A stretch of 8,368 bases of DNA from Gallionella sp. GTDB taxonomy: Bacteria > Pseudomonadota > Gammaproteobacteria > Burkholderiales > Gallionellaceae. A model generated the notes under the pieces. It searched no databases. It was not told the DNA's origin and was given only the letters and a program-made list of their open reading frames with translations. Every line of letters begins with the position of its first letter. The first letter of the stretch is position 1. The stretch covers positions 1 through 8,368 of the forward strand of contig JANLID010000147.1 in assembly GCA_024654105.1 (NCBI GenBank), read 5' to 3'. Below, one piece after another: positions 1-5,895 of this stretch. Both the position numbers and the translations under genes were made by a program.

Positions 1-55
1 GTTTCATCTGCCCACGCGGCGCGATCATTTGGTGGGCAGATGAAACCTGCCCACC
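1..55. repeat. Hairpin repeat with three copies of a CTGCCCAC module
   Basis: GTTTCATCTGCCCAC (1-15) and its exact reverse complement (32-46) form a perfect 15-bp inverted repeat with a 16-base loop. A second, mutually exclusive hairpin pairs GGTGGGCAG (31-39) with CTGCCCACC (47-55) around a 7-base loop. Read on the minus strand it begins GTAGGGTGGGCAG, which resembles the short GTAGGGTGGGCA...TGCCCACC repeats I recall from many proteobacterial intergenic regions. It lies 21 bases past the dut stop, so it could end or stabilise the coaBC-dut transcript, but there is no T-run typical of an intrinsic terminator. The window edge may cut the element. Confidence 0.75.
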
Positions 56-75
56 CTACATTACTTCGGCGGGCT

Positions 76-531
76 TTAGTGCTTGCCGGTACTGCCAAAC
101 CCCCCGCTGCCGCGCTCGCTCAGCGGGAATTCTTCCACGATATTGAATTTTGCCCGCATCACCGGCACGATCACTAGTTGCGCCATGCGTTCCATCGGCA
201 TCAGCGTGAAGGGAATCTGGCTGCGGTTCCACAGCGAGACGAAAATCTGTCCCTGATAATCCGAATCGATCAAGCCGACCAGGTTGCCGAGCACGATGCC
301 GTGTTTATGACCCAGGCCTGAGCGCGGCAGAATCATCGCGGCATAGCCCGGATTATTCAGATGTATCGCAATGCCGCTGGGAATCAGCTCGCACTGCTTT
401 GGCTGAATCACCATGTTCTGGTCGATGCATGCACGCAAATCAATTCCGGCCGAACCGGCGGTCGCGTAACCCGGCATGCTCTCATGCAGGCGGGAATCGA
501 GAATTTTGACATCTACCGGAATGTGTTTCAT
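76..531 (-). CDS. dut: Deoxyuridine 5'-triphosphate nucleotidohydrolase (dUTPase)
   Basis: Hydrolyses dUTP to dUMP and pyrophosphate in the cytoplasm, keeping uracil out of DNA and supplying the dTMP precursor. The 151-residue length is normal for the homotrimeric family. All five motifs are visible: AGSAGIDLR at 25-33, PRSGLGHKHG at 69-78, GLIDSDYQGQ at 86-95 with the catalytic Asp near 89, ERMAQL around 114-119, and the glycine-rich RGSGGFGSTG at 140-149 that closes over the substrate. The start ATG overlaps the coaBC stop as ATGA, and AAGGAG lies about 8 bases upstream inside coaBC, so the start is well supported and translation is probably coupled. The coaBC-dut order is conserved in many proteobacteria. 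Confidence 0.97.
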   Translation of the reverse strand: MKHIPVDVKILDSRLHESMPGYATAGSAGIDLRACIDQNMVIQPKQCELIPSGIAIHLNNPGYAAMILPRSGLGHKHGIVLGNLVGLIDSDYQGQIFVSLWNRSQIPFTLMPMERMAQLVIVPVMRAKFNIVEEFPLSERGSGGFGSTGKH

Positions 532-1721
532 TTGTTTGCTCCTTCGTAGCGTTGCGCAATGTGTTGCATCAACAGTCTTGCCAGTGCCAGCTTGTCGGTA
601 CGCGGCAAAATATGGCTGCCGTTGCCGTCAAACAGAACCAGTTCATTATCGTCGCTGCCGATGGCCTGTTGCGCGAGATTGCCCACCAGCAGCGGCAGCT
701 TTTTCGCGCGGCGCTTCTGCTCGGCGTACTTCGCAAGATTCTCGCTCTCGGCGGCGAAACCCACACAGAACGGCGGGTTCGGCAGGCCGGCGACATGCGC
801 CAGAATATCCGGATTGGGCACCAGCTCCAGCGTGAGCGTAGCCGCACTTTTCTTGATCTTCTGTTCGCGTGGTTGCGCCACGCGGTAGTCCGCCACTGCC
901 GCCACAGCGATGAAAATATCGCAATCGCTGGCACGTTGTTTTACCGCCTCGAACATCTGCGCAGCGCTCGTCACATCCACGCCTTGCGCGCCCTGCGGTT
1001 TGGCGAGTGCTGTCGGACCTGACACCAGCACTACTTTTGCGCCTTGCTCCAGCGCGGCCTGCGCAATGGCGTAACCCATTTTTCCGGAGCTGCGGTTGGT
1101 AATGCCGCGCACCGCATCGATCGCCTCGTAGGTTGGCCCGGCGGTAATCAGGATTTTTTTGCCGGACAGTTGTTTGGGTTGGAAGAACGCCGCAATGTTT
1201 TGCGCCAGCCGCTCCGCCTCCAGCATCCGCCCCATGCCTTCCTCGCCACAGGCCTGTATGCCGCAATCCGGGCCAAGAACCTGTATGCCGTCCGCAACCA
1301 GTTGCGCGATGTTGCGCTGCGTCGCGGCGTTCTGCCACATCTCGCGGTTCATCGCCGGTGCGATAAGCAGCGGACAATTGCGTGCCAGGCATAGCGAAGA
1401 AAGCAAATCATTCGCCAAACCATGCGCCAGCTTGGCGATGAAATCAGCGGTCGCCGGTGCAATCACGATCGCATCGGCGGCGCGGCTCAGGTTGATATGC
1501 GCCATGCCGTTACCGGTGTTATCCCACTGTGTTGTGAGTACCGGCCTGCCGGAAAGCCCCTGCAGCGTGGCCGGCGTGATGAAATGGCACGCCGCCTCGG
1601 TCATTGCGACCTGCACCTCCATACCCTGCTTCATCAGCAGGCGCAGCAACTCCGCCGCCTTGTAGGCCGCGATGCCGCCGGTGATGCCGATCACAATGTG
1701 TTTTGCCTTGGTTTGTTCCAT
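528..1721 (-). CDS. coaBC: Bifunctional phosphopantothenoylcysteine decarboxylase / phosphopantothenate-cysteine ligase
   Basis: Performs two successive steps of coenzyme A synthesis: CTP-dependent joining of cysteine to 4'-phosphopantothenate (CoaB, C-terminal half) and decarboxylation to 4'-phosphopantetheine (CoaC, N-terminal flavoprotein half). CoaC features are GGIAAYK near 15-21, His75 in HINLSR, PAMNREMW at 122-129 with Asn125, and ACGEEGMGRM with Cys158. His75, Asn125 and Cys158 match the E. coli numbering exactly, which supports the ATG at 1721. The CoaB domain from about 188 has LITAGPTYEAID, ITNRSSGKMG and the lysine cluster KIKK at 288-291. The product is 397 residues. An in-frame ATG four codons upstream (1733) is possible; neither has a strong ribosome site. 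The frame stays open further upstream, but that part overlaps radC on the other strand and is not coding. It forms an operon with dut. Confidence 0.97.
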   Translation of the reverse strand: MEQTKAKHIVIGITGGIAAYKAAELLRLLMKQGMEVQVAMTEAACHFITPATLQGLSGRPVLTTQWDNTGNGMAHINLSRAADAIVIAPATADFIAKLAHGLANDLLSSLCLARNCPLLIAPAMNREMWQNAATQRNIAQLVADGIQVLGPDCGIQACGEEGMGRMLEAERLAQNIAAFFQPKQLSGKKILITAGPTYEAIDAVRGITNRSSGKMGYAIAQAALEQGAKVVLVSGPTALAKPQGAQGVDVTSAAQMFEAVKQRASDCDIFIAVAAVADYRVAQPREQKIKKSAATLTLELVPNPDILAHVAGLPNPPFCVGFAAESENLAKYAEQKRRAKKLPLLVGNLAQQAIGSDDNELVLFDGNGSHILPRTDKLALARLLMQHIAQRYEGANK

Positions 1722-1755
1722 AATGCCGCGCATCTTACAAGAAAGTGAGGCAGTT

Positions 1756-2430
1756 ATGGCGATCACCGACTGGCCTGAATTCGAGCGGCCCAGAGAAAAG
1801 TTACTGCAAAAAGGCGCGGCCTCATTATCCGATGCTGAACTGCTGGCGATTTTCCTGCGCACCGGCGTTACCGGCAAAAGTGCGGTGGATCTGGCACGCG
1901 AACTGCTCACCCGCTTCGGCAATCTCACGAAAATGTTTGCTGCCAGCGAAGCAAGTTTTTGTGAAGTGCATGGCATGGGGCCGGCGAAATATGTGCAACT
2001 GCAAGCCGTGTTGGAAATGTCGCGGCGGGCATTGCAGGAAGAAATGCAACATGGCGATGCGCTCAACTCGCCGCGCGCGGTGCGCGATTATTTGCAGTTG
2101 TTGCTTGGCGGTCGGCAGCAGGAAGTTTTTCTGGTGCTGTTCCTCGATACCCAGCATCGCGTGATCGCCTCGGAAGAGTTATTCCACGGCACACTCAGCC
2201 AGACCAGTGTGTATCCGCGCGAAGTGGTCAAGCGTGCCCTGGCACACAACGCTGCCGCCGTCATTCTCGCGCACAATCACCCCTCTGGCGTCGCCGAGCC
2301 GAGTCAGTCTGACCAACTTCTGACCACTGCACTGAAACAGGCACTCGGGCTGGTTGATGTGCGCGTACTGGACCACTTCGTGGTGGCGGTCGGGCAGACA
2401 CTGTCATTTGCGGAAAAGGGGTTGATATAG
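1756..2430 (+). CDS. radC: RadC family JAB-domain protein
   Basis: Member of the RadC/YicR family. It was named for a radiation-sensitivity phenotype later questioned in E. coli, so its true function remains unsettled. The 224-residue product has an N-terminal helix-hairpin-helix-like region (HGMGPAKYVQLQAVLE at 72-87) and a C-terminal JAMM/MPN+ metalloprotease-like fold, with the zinc ligands His173 and His175 in HNHPSG and Asp186 in SQSD. These ligands are intact, so this is not a decayed copy. AGTGAGG ends 5 bases before the ATG. The gene diverges from coaBC with 34 bases between the start codons, so any radC promoter must extend into coaBC. In E. coli radC also sits back to back with coaBC but is followed by rpmB-rpmG, which are absent here. 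Confidence 0.96.
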   Translation: MAITDWPEFERPREKLLQKGAASLSDAELLAIFLRTGVTGKSAVDLARELLTRFGNLTKMFAASEASFCEVHGMGPAKYVQLQAVLEMSRRALQEEMQHGDALNSPRAVRDYLQLLLGGRQQEVFLVLFLDTQHRVIASEELFHGTLSQTSVYPREVVKRALAHNAAAVILAHNHPSGVAEPSQSDQLLTTALKQALGLVDVRVLDHFVVAVGQTLSFAEKGLI

Positions 2431-2573
2431 GGAGTCCTGAACGTTTGCGATTGATTTCAATTGGACTGGTCTGAAGTAAATTCATATTGCCGGAAGAATC
2501 ACGAAAAGATTGGTTCATATGAAGCGGAAACAAGGTTGCCTGAATGCCCGCCACCTTGCCGATGCAGGAAAAA
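2431..2573. other. Gene-free interval after radC
   Basis: Together with the pentapeptide remnant this fills the radC-serB gap. I see no convincing terminator hairpin after the radC stop, no RNA gene, and no coding frame with a credible start. A serB promoter was not recognised either. Confidence 0.4.
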
Positions 2574-2780
2574 TTATTTCTTGCAGCCGCTGTTATTGAT
2601 GCTTCTGTCCGGTATGGTGGTACTGCAAAATATCGCACCTTGCAGAATGGCGTTGCGCATACCGGAACCGGCCAGCGTGGCCTCCGTCAGATCGGCGCGG
2701 GTCGGGTTGTCTTTCTGCGGGGCGAGAAAATTCCGCTGAAATAACGGATAATCGCCGCTGCCAAAATTGGCGTCCACCAC
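2574..2780 (-). pseudogene. Remnant of a pentapeptide-repeat protein gene (C-terminal end)
   Basis: The minus-strand frame encodes up to 68 residues and ends in a natural TAA. The C-terminal 40 residues read as pentapeptide repeats: the stretch ADLTEATLAGSGMRNAILQG shows the A-[DN]-L-x-x rhythm, followed by FCSTTIPDRSINNSGC, close to the FCxTxMPDGSxNNSGC ending I recall from many exported or cysteine-capped pentapeptide-repeat proteins. The preceding residues do not keep the rhythm. The only start is a GTG with a poor ribosome site, and no signal peptide is present. The upstream part would run into serB, so the gene has lost its N-terminal portion. Its role cannot be told. It may be a relic left when this gap between radC and serB was rearranged. 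Confidence 0.6.
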
Positions 2781-2803
2781 CTTTGGAATTTTCGAATAAC
2801 CTC

Positions 2804-3637
2804 ATGAATCTCATTATTCAAGCTACTCACCCTGTTGCTGCCGTGCATCTGGAACATTTGGTCAGGCTGGCGCAGAGCAAACAGCACGAGCAAATTGCCG
2901 AGCATGTCTATCGTTTGCCGGAAGCGCAGGCGCATCCCGAAATTGCGCCCTACTGTTTCGAGCATCAACTCGACTACGGCTTCGTGCCGCACGGCCGCTC
3001 GCTGAATGATTTCGGGCTGGTGGTGATGGACATGGATTCGACGCTGATTGCCATCGAGTGCATCGACGAGATCGCCGATATGCAGGGACTCAAGCCGCAG
3101 GTCGCGGCGATTACTGAAGCGGCGATGCGCGGCGAAATCGATTTTGCCGAAAGCCTGCGTCGCCGTGTGATTTTGTTGGAAGGCTTGGACGAGCATGCCC
3201 TGCAGCGGGTCTATGACGAACGCCTGCAGCTTAATCCCGGTGCCGAGACGATGCTGTCCAGACTGAAGGAGCACGGCATCAAGACGCTGCTGGTTTCCGG
3301 CGGGTTTGTGTTTTTTACCGAGCGTATCAAGGAAAAGTTGCAGCTCGATTTTGCTCATGCCAATACACTGGAAACCATGGATGGAAAACTGACCGGCAGA
3401 GTGCTGGGTAAGATACTCGACGCGCAAGGCAAGGCCGACTGGCTGGTGAAAATCCGCGAGGAACTGGAACTCGGGCCGGAACAGGTCATCGCCATGGGTG
3501 ATGGCGCGAATGACCTGAAGATGATGGCGCGGGCGGGCATCAGTATTGCCTATCACGCCAAACCGGTGGTGCGCGAACAAGCCAGCTACGCGCTGAACTT
3601 TGTCGGGCTGGATGGGCTGGTGAATCTGCTGGCTTAG
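2804..3637 (+). CDS. serB: Phosphoserine phosphatase
   Basis: Dephosphorylates O-phospho-L-serine to L-serine, the last step of the phosphorylated serine pathway, in the cytoplasm. It is a HAD-superfamily enzyme. Motif I DMDST at 76-80 carries nucleophile Asp76 and acid/base Asp78. Motif II is the serine of LLVSGG (Ser165), motif III is the lysine in GKADWL (Lys210), and motif IV is GDGAND at 232-237. Residues 1-70 form the N-terminal regulatory part typical of the 270-280-residue proteobacterial SerB. The ATG at 2804 gives 277 residues starting MNLIIQ. An in-frame TTG at 2783 is possible but less natural. The ribosome site is weak (GGAA about 15 bases upstream). It appears to be a single-gene unit followed by hairpins. 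Confidence 0.96.
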   Translation: MNLIIQATHPVAAVHLEHLVRLAQSKQHEQIAEHVYRLPEAQAHPEIAPYCFEHQLDYGFVPHGRSLNDFGLVVMDMDSTLIAIECIDEIADMQGLKPQVAAITEAAMRGEIDFAESLRRRVILLEGLDEHALQRVYDERLQLNPGAETMLSRLKEHGIKTLLVSGGFVFFTERIKEKLQLDFAHANTLETMDGKLTGRVLGKILDAQGKADWLVKIREELELGPEQVIAMGDGANDLKMMARAGISIAYHAKPVVREQASYALNFVGLDGLVNLLA

Positions 3638-3665
3638 CGGCGATCCTGATTATTCATGCGCGTTT

Positions 3666-3735
3666 AGCCGGGTGCGGTTTTGACGACTTTAGCCGTCAGC
3701 ACCCCGGCTGTGCTAACCCACCTATTTCAGTGGGT
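3666..3735 (+). terminator. Two consecutive hairpins after serB, probable transcription end
   Basis: AGCCGGGTGC (3666-3675) pairs with GCACCCCGGCT (3699-3709) with one bulged C. Inside it, TGACG (3681-3685) pairs with CGTCA (3694-3698). A second hairpin pairs ACCCAC (3716-3721) with GTGGGT (3730-3735) and is followed by the T-rich GGTAGTTTAGTT. TTTAGCCG occurs twice, at 3663 and 3688. The placement 29 bases after the serB stop and before the tRNA promoter fits a terminator, although the T-run is interrupted. A small repeat element is the alternative. Confidence 0.5.
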
Positions 3736-3844
3736 GGTAGTTTAGTTGGCGTAACCGGAGTTGAGAACAGGAGCGCTTGTTCATGGGGGCGGGCGTTATC
3801 GTGGAATTATCCCTGCTGCTGAAGAACAAGGTTCTGCAGTCCGC

Positions 3845-3879
3845 TTTACAAGCATAGGTCGCATCAATATAATGCGCGC
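3845..3879 (+). promoter_or_regulatory. Sigma70 promoter of the tRNA-Ala/tRNA-Glu unit
   Basis: TTTACA (3845-3850), exactly 17 bases, then a perfect TATAAT (3868-3873). The discriminator that follows, GCGCGC, is GC-rich, as expected for stable-RNA promoters under stringent (ppGpp) control. Transcription would start near 3880, about 13 bases before the tRNA-Ala 5' end. Confidence 0.85.
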
Positions 3880-3892
3880 TCTTTTGAGGTAC

Positions 3893-3968
<76 letters not shown>

Positions 3969-3988
3969 AAAGAGCTTTAAAAATCAAA

Positions 3989-4064
3989 GTCCCTATCGTC
4001 TAGAGGCCTAGGACATCGCCCTTTCACGGCGGTAACACGAGTTCGAATCTCGTTGGGGACGCCA
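3989..4064 (+). tRNA. tRNA-Glu (anticodon UUC)
   Basis: A 76-base cloverleaf. GTCCCTA pairs with TGGGGAC. The anticodon loop CTTTCAC carries TTC at 4023-4025, flanked by TCGCC/GGCGG. The T arm is built around GTTCGAATC, the discriminator is G and CCA is encoded. No separate promoter is visible in the 20-base spacer, so it depends on the tRNA-Ala promoter. All following DNA up to about 8270 is accessory in character, so this 3' end is a plausible integration site; no second copy of the tRNA 3' end was found in the window. Confidence 0.98.
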
Positions 4065-4342
4065 CTAAAAACAGTGAGTTAGCGTAATTCTGCATAACTT
4101 GGCATCACTGTATATCACATGGTTTATCGAGTATTTTAGACTAGATTAGACTAGGCCTTATAGCTACCTGACTGCCCGCAAGATGGTTGGCAAGTTATGT
4201 TTGGTGGTAGTCAACTCACTCCAGAAAATCCCAGCAACATACGATGAGCTAATCCTTGGCACCGGCTAAGTGGTTTTGGTGTCTTGTGAACTCCGTGTTG
4301 CAGCGATGATTTTGGCAATAATAATCCAACTCGCCAATCTAG
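4065..4342. other. Gene-free, repeat-bearing interval next to tRNA-Glu
   Basis: No credible gene is present. Three structures can be seen. ACAGTGA (4071-4077) and TCACTGT (4105-4111) are an inverted repeat with an inner AGTTA/TAACT pair. TTAGACTAGA at 4136-4145 is followed directly by TTAGACTAGG at 4146-4155. AATCCAAC (4323-4330) and GTTGGATT (which ends just beyond, at 4350) are an 8-bp inverted repeat with a 12-base loop. The base composition is clearly more AT-rich than the core genes on the left. The layout would suit integrase arm or core sites, but that is a guess. Confidence 0.45.
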
Positions 4343-4457
4343 GTTGGATTCGCACACACGAAAACAATTCACGAATTTCGTATCACCGATATAGCCAAAA
4401 AGCTAGGTTGATACTCAGCAAAAAAGCCGAGAAAGCAGCTTGACGAAATGATGCAGA

Positions 4458-4886
4458 GTGCAACAGAATTGTTGCGTGAACATCTCACCGACATCATCGA
4501 AAAACATTTCTCCTGCCGAATTTATTTTGGGGTGCGTTGCGCTGTTTAGCCGCCCTTGGGGGCTGCAACAAGCGACTTGGCAGGCGCGGATCAAGGCTGC
4601 GTTTCCTGTAGTGTTGGTCGGCTTGCTTGTGATAGTGCTCTGCGATTGTTTTTTCGATCAATGTCTGTGGGCCATGACTTTTATAGGGGTGTGTTTCGCT
4701 GCCTTCATCTTATTTACCTTCGACAAAAAAACCAACAATTTTGCAGATCGCTTGGCGACCCTCGCAAAACAAGGACTTTTGCGCTGTGGTATCTCGGTTC
4801 TAACTGTAATTCCAGCAGCCCTGGCCAAACTTTCTTCCCGCATCACTCCCGTCCCGATCACCCCTCCGCGCCACACCCCTGCCTGA
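4458..4886 (+). CDS. Small hypothetical membrane protein, probably a damaged gene
   Basis: The longest reading gives 142 residues from a GTG with no good ribosome site. It has two strong hydrophobic segments at about 48-66 and 71-88, a positively charged patch DKKTNN after them, a weaker third segment at 107-124, and a proline-rich tail. The first 18 residues look non-coding. The +1-related frame instead reads a credible amphipathic start from the ATG at 4448 (MMQSATELLREHLTDIIEKH), which stops at 4549. Removing one A from the run at 4500-4504 would join the two into about 145 residues. In the same upstream frame another 22 codons precede a TGA at 4409-4411. I do not recognise the family. A frameshifted remnant is more likely than an intact gene. 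Confidence 0.4.
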   Translation: MQQNCCVNISPTSSKNISPAEFILGCVALFSRPWGLQQATWQARIKAAFPVVLVGLLVIVLCDCFFDQCLWAMTFIGVCFAAFILFTFDKKTNNFADRLATLAKQGLLRCGISVLTVIPAALAKLSSRITPVPITPPRHTPA

Positions 4887-4983
4887 CCCCGGGCTTGCCT
4901 TTTGGTAAGCAATCAACCGGTTTCAGGCAGGGAGCGGCTGCGGCATGGCCTCACCGCCCCTGCGTAATAAGCAGGAGTACAAG

Positions 4984-5304
4984 ATGCAGAATCCTCACGA
5001 TGCTAACGTGTTGCAATATTTTGACTATATTGTCAAAAACATAACCCTGGGAAGCCTTCTGGCGAGCGTGAAACAGCTCGCTCAAGTTAGGAATCGCCCA
5101 CAGGGAGTCGTCCGAAACGAAATCGCGCGTGGTACCTGCCCCGTACCAACTTTTCTTGATGGTGGGCGCAGAGTAGCTACTGTGCTGGCCTGTGCGCGCT
5201 GGCTAGCTGAACAAGATGGCTGCGTAGCAGCAATGCCGCCGACACCAAAAAGGCGCGGCCCCCGATCCAAAGCAGAGCGGATTGCGGCTGGAGGAGCAGC
5301 ATGA
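4984..5304 (+). CDS. Small basic protein, possible AlpA/PrtN-like mobile-element regulator
   Basis: A 106-residue protein whose ATG is preceded by AGGAG at a 6-base spacing, which decides the start over an upstream in-frame ATG at 4945. Residues 42-75 (RNEIARGTCPVPTF then DGGRR and ARWLAEQ) resemble the wing and tail of small excisionase-type regulators such as AlpA or PrtN, where a VPTF-x-GRR strand is followed by a W-L helix. The tail at 89-102, KRRGPRSKAERIA, is strongly basic and could contact DNA. The stop codon overlaps the ATG of a 17-codon ORF, so it begins a three-gene coupled cassette with the replication-type protein. The family assignment rests on pattern only. A product of this kind could control integrase or replication genes of the element. 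Confidence 0.6.
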   Translation: MQNPHDANVLQYFDYIVKNITLGSLLASVKQLAQVRNRPQGVVRNEIARGTCPVPTFLDGGRRVATVLACARWLAEQDGCVAAMPPTPKRRGPRSKAERIAAGGAA

Positions 5305-5354
5305 CCGAGCAGACGGCGCAGCATCGTCTGGCTTCTCTATTCGGCGGGGTGTGA
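5301..5354 (+). CDS. 17-residue mini-ORF coupled to both neighbouring genes
   Basis: Reads MTEQTAQHRLASLFGGV. Its ATG overlaps the preceding stop as ATGA, and it has the best ribosome site in the cassette (GGAGGAG, 5 bases before the ATG). Its stop is one base before the next ATG (TGAAATG). The spacing suggests that ribosomes pass from the upstream gene through this ORF to the replication-type gene, whose own ribosome site is weak. It may be a translational coupling device, a leader, or a true micropeptide. I know of no family. Selection for the peptide itself is not shown. Confidence 0.45.
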   Translation: MTEQTAQHRLASLFGGV

Positions 5355-5355
5355 A

Positions 5356-5895
5356 ATGGACAAAGACATGGTTTTGCGGCTGTTGGATCGGCCTATCGCC
5401 TTTCATCGTTGCTTTGTGCCTGTGGCCGAGTCTGTGGCCGGTGCAGTCTGGCTAAGCCAACTGGTTTACTGGTCTGGGCGCGGACAGGATAAAGCAGGAT
5501 GGATATACAAAACACAGCAAGAATGGAAGGAAGAAACAGGGTTAGGCAGGAGTGAACAAGAAAATGTTCGTAAAAAACTCAGGAACAAAAAGGTGCTGGA
5601 AGAAAAAGAAGATGGACTCCCTTGCCGTCTTTTTTACAGGCTAAATATTGATCGGCTTTTCGAACTAATCTCCTTGCAAGCCCGCGCTGATGCTGGTGCA
5701 GACCAGTATGCTGGAATCCAGCATACAAGGATGCGAAAAACCAGCAAACAAGCATGCAGAAATCTGGCAAACAAGGATGATGGAAATCAGCAGGCTAATA
5801 CAGAGACTACGCATAGATCACATCATAAACCACCACCATCCGCTCTGGAGAGCGAGGCATGCAGTGTATCGTGTCATAGGCGTTGGTGTAGCTAA
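5356..5895 (+). CDS. Phage/plasmid replication-type winged-helix protein, C-terminus truncated
   Basis: Residues 10-103 follow the pattern of a common prophage and plasmid protein: DRPIAFHRCFVPVAESVAGA, then VWLSQLVYWSGRG, GWIYKTQQEWKEETGLGRSEQ, VRKKL, and LPCRLFYRLNIDRL. Such proteins are helix-turn-helix modules often placed beside replication genes. Their exact biochemical role is not settled, so Rep activity is an inference. Residues 115-152 are encoded by 23-bp tandem repeats (see the separate entry) and end in NTETT, a familiar kind of linker ending in this family as I recall it. The last 27 residues, beginning HRSHHKPPP, look out of frame or foreign and overlap a minus-strand gene by 89 bases, so a C-terminal domain has probably been lost. 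The start ATG follows the mini-ORF stop by one base. Confidence 0.6.
   Translation: MDKDMVLRLLDRPIAFHRCFVPVAESVAGAVWLSQLVYWSGRGQDKAGWIYKTQQEWKEETGLGRSEQENVRKKLRNKKVLEEKEDGLPCRLFYRLNIDRLFELISLQARADAGADQYAGIQHTRMRKTSKQACRNLANKDDGNQQANTETTHRSHHKPPPSALESEACSVSCHRRWCS
5688..5802 (+). repeat. Degenerate 23-bp tandem repeats, iteron-like
   Basis: Three clear units lie at 5711-5733, 5734-5756 and 5757-5779. They share the core CAGCA-A-ACAAGGATG and agree with each other at 17-18 of 23 positions. A weaker unit at 5688-5710 keeps only its 3' half, and one at 5780-5802 is offset by a base. The period is not a multiple of three, so each copy is read in a different frame and the protein repeats only every 23 residues. 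The size and number match replication iterons, but slippage in a linker would give the same picture. Confidence 0.65.
5706..5726. repeat. Perfect 9-bp inverted repeat inside the 23-bp repeats
   Basis: GTATGCTGG (5706-5714), a three-base loop AAT, and the exact complement CCAGCATAC (5718-5726). It straddles the border of the first two repeat units. It could fold as a tight hairpin in single-stranded DNA or RNA, or bind a dimeric protein. Confidence 0.7.

Noticed and set aside
1722..2066. Upstream extension of the coaBC reading frame
   Set aside because: It runs antisense through the start of radC. The CoaBC catalytic residue numbering fits the ATG at 1721.
2687..3580. Long minus-strand frame opposite serB
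   Set aside because: It lies wholly against the clear serB gene, has a histidine/arginine-rich shadow composition and no motifs.
4556..5044. 162-residue plus-strand frame
   Set aside because: It overlaps the hydrophobic frame and the regulator-like gene, with serine/cysteine/arginine-rich shadow composition and no ribosome site.
5688..5802. CRISPR array
   Set aside because: The units are directly adjacent without spacers and lie inside a reading frame.
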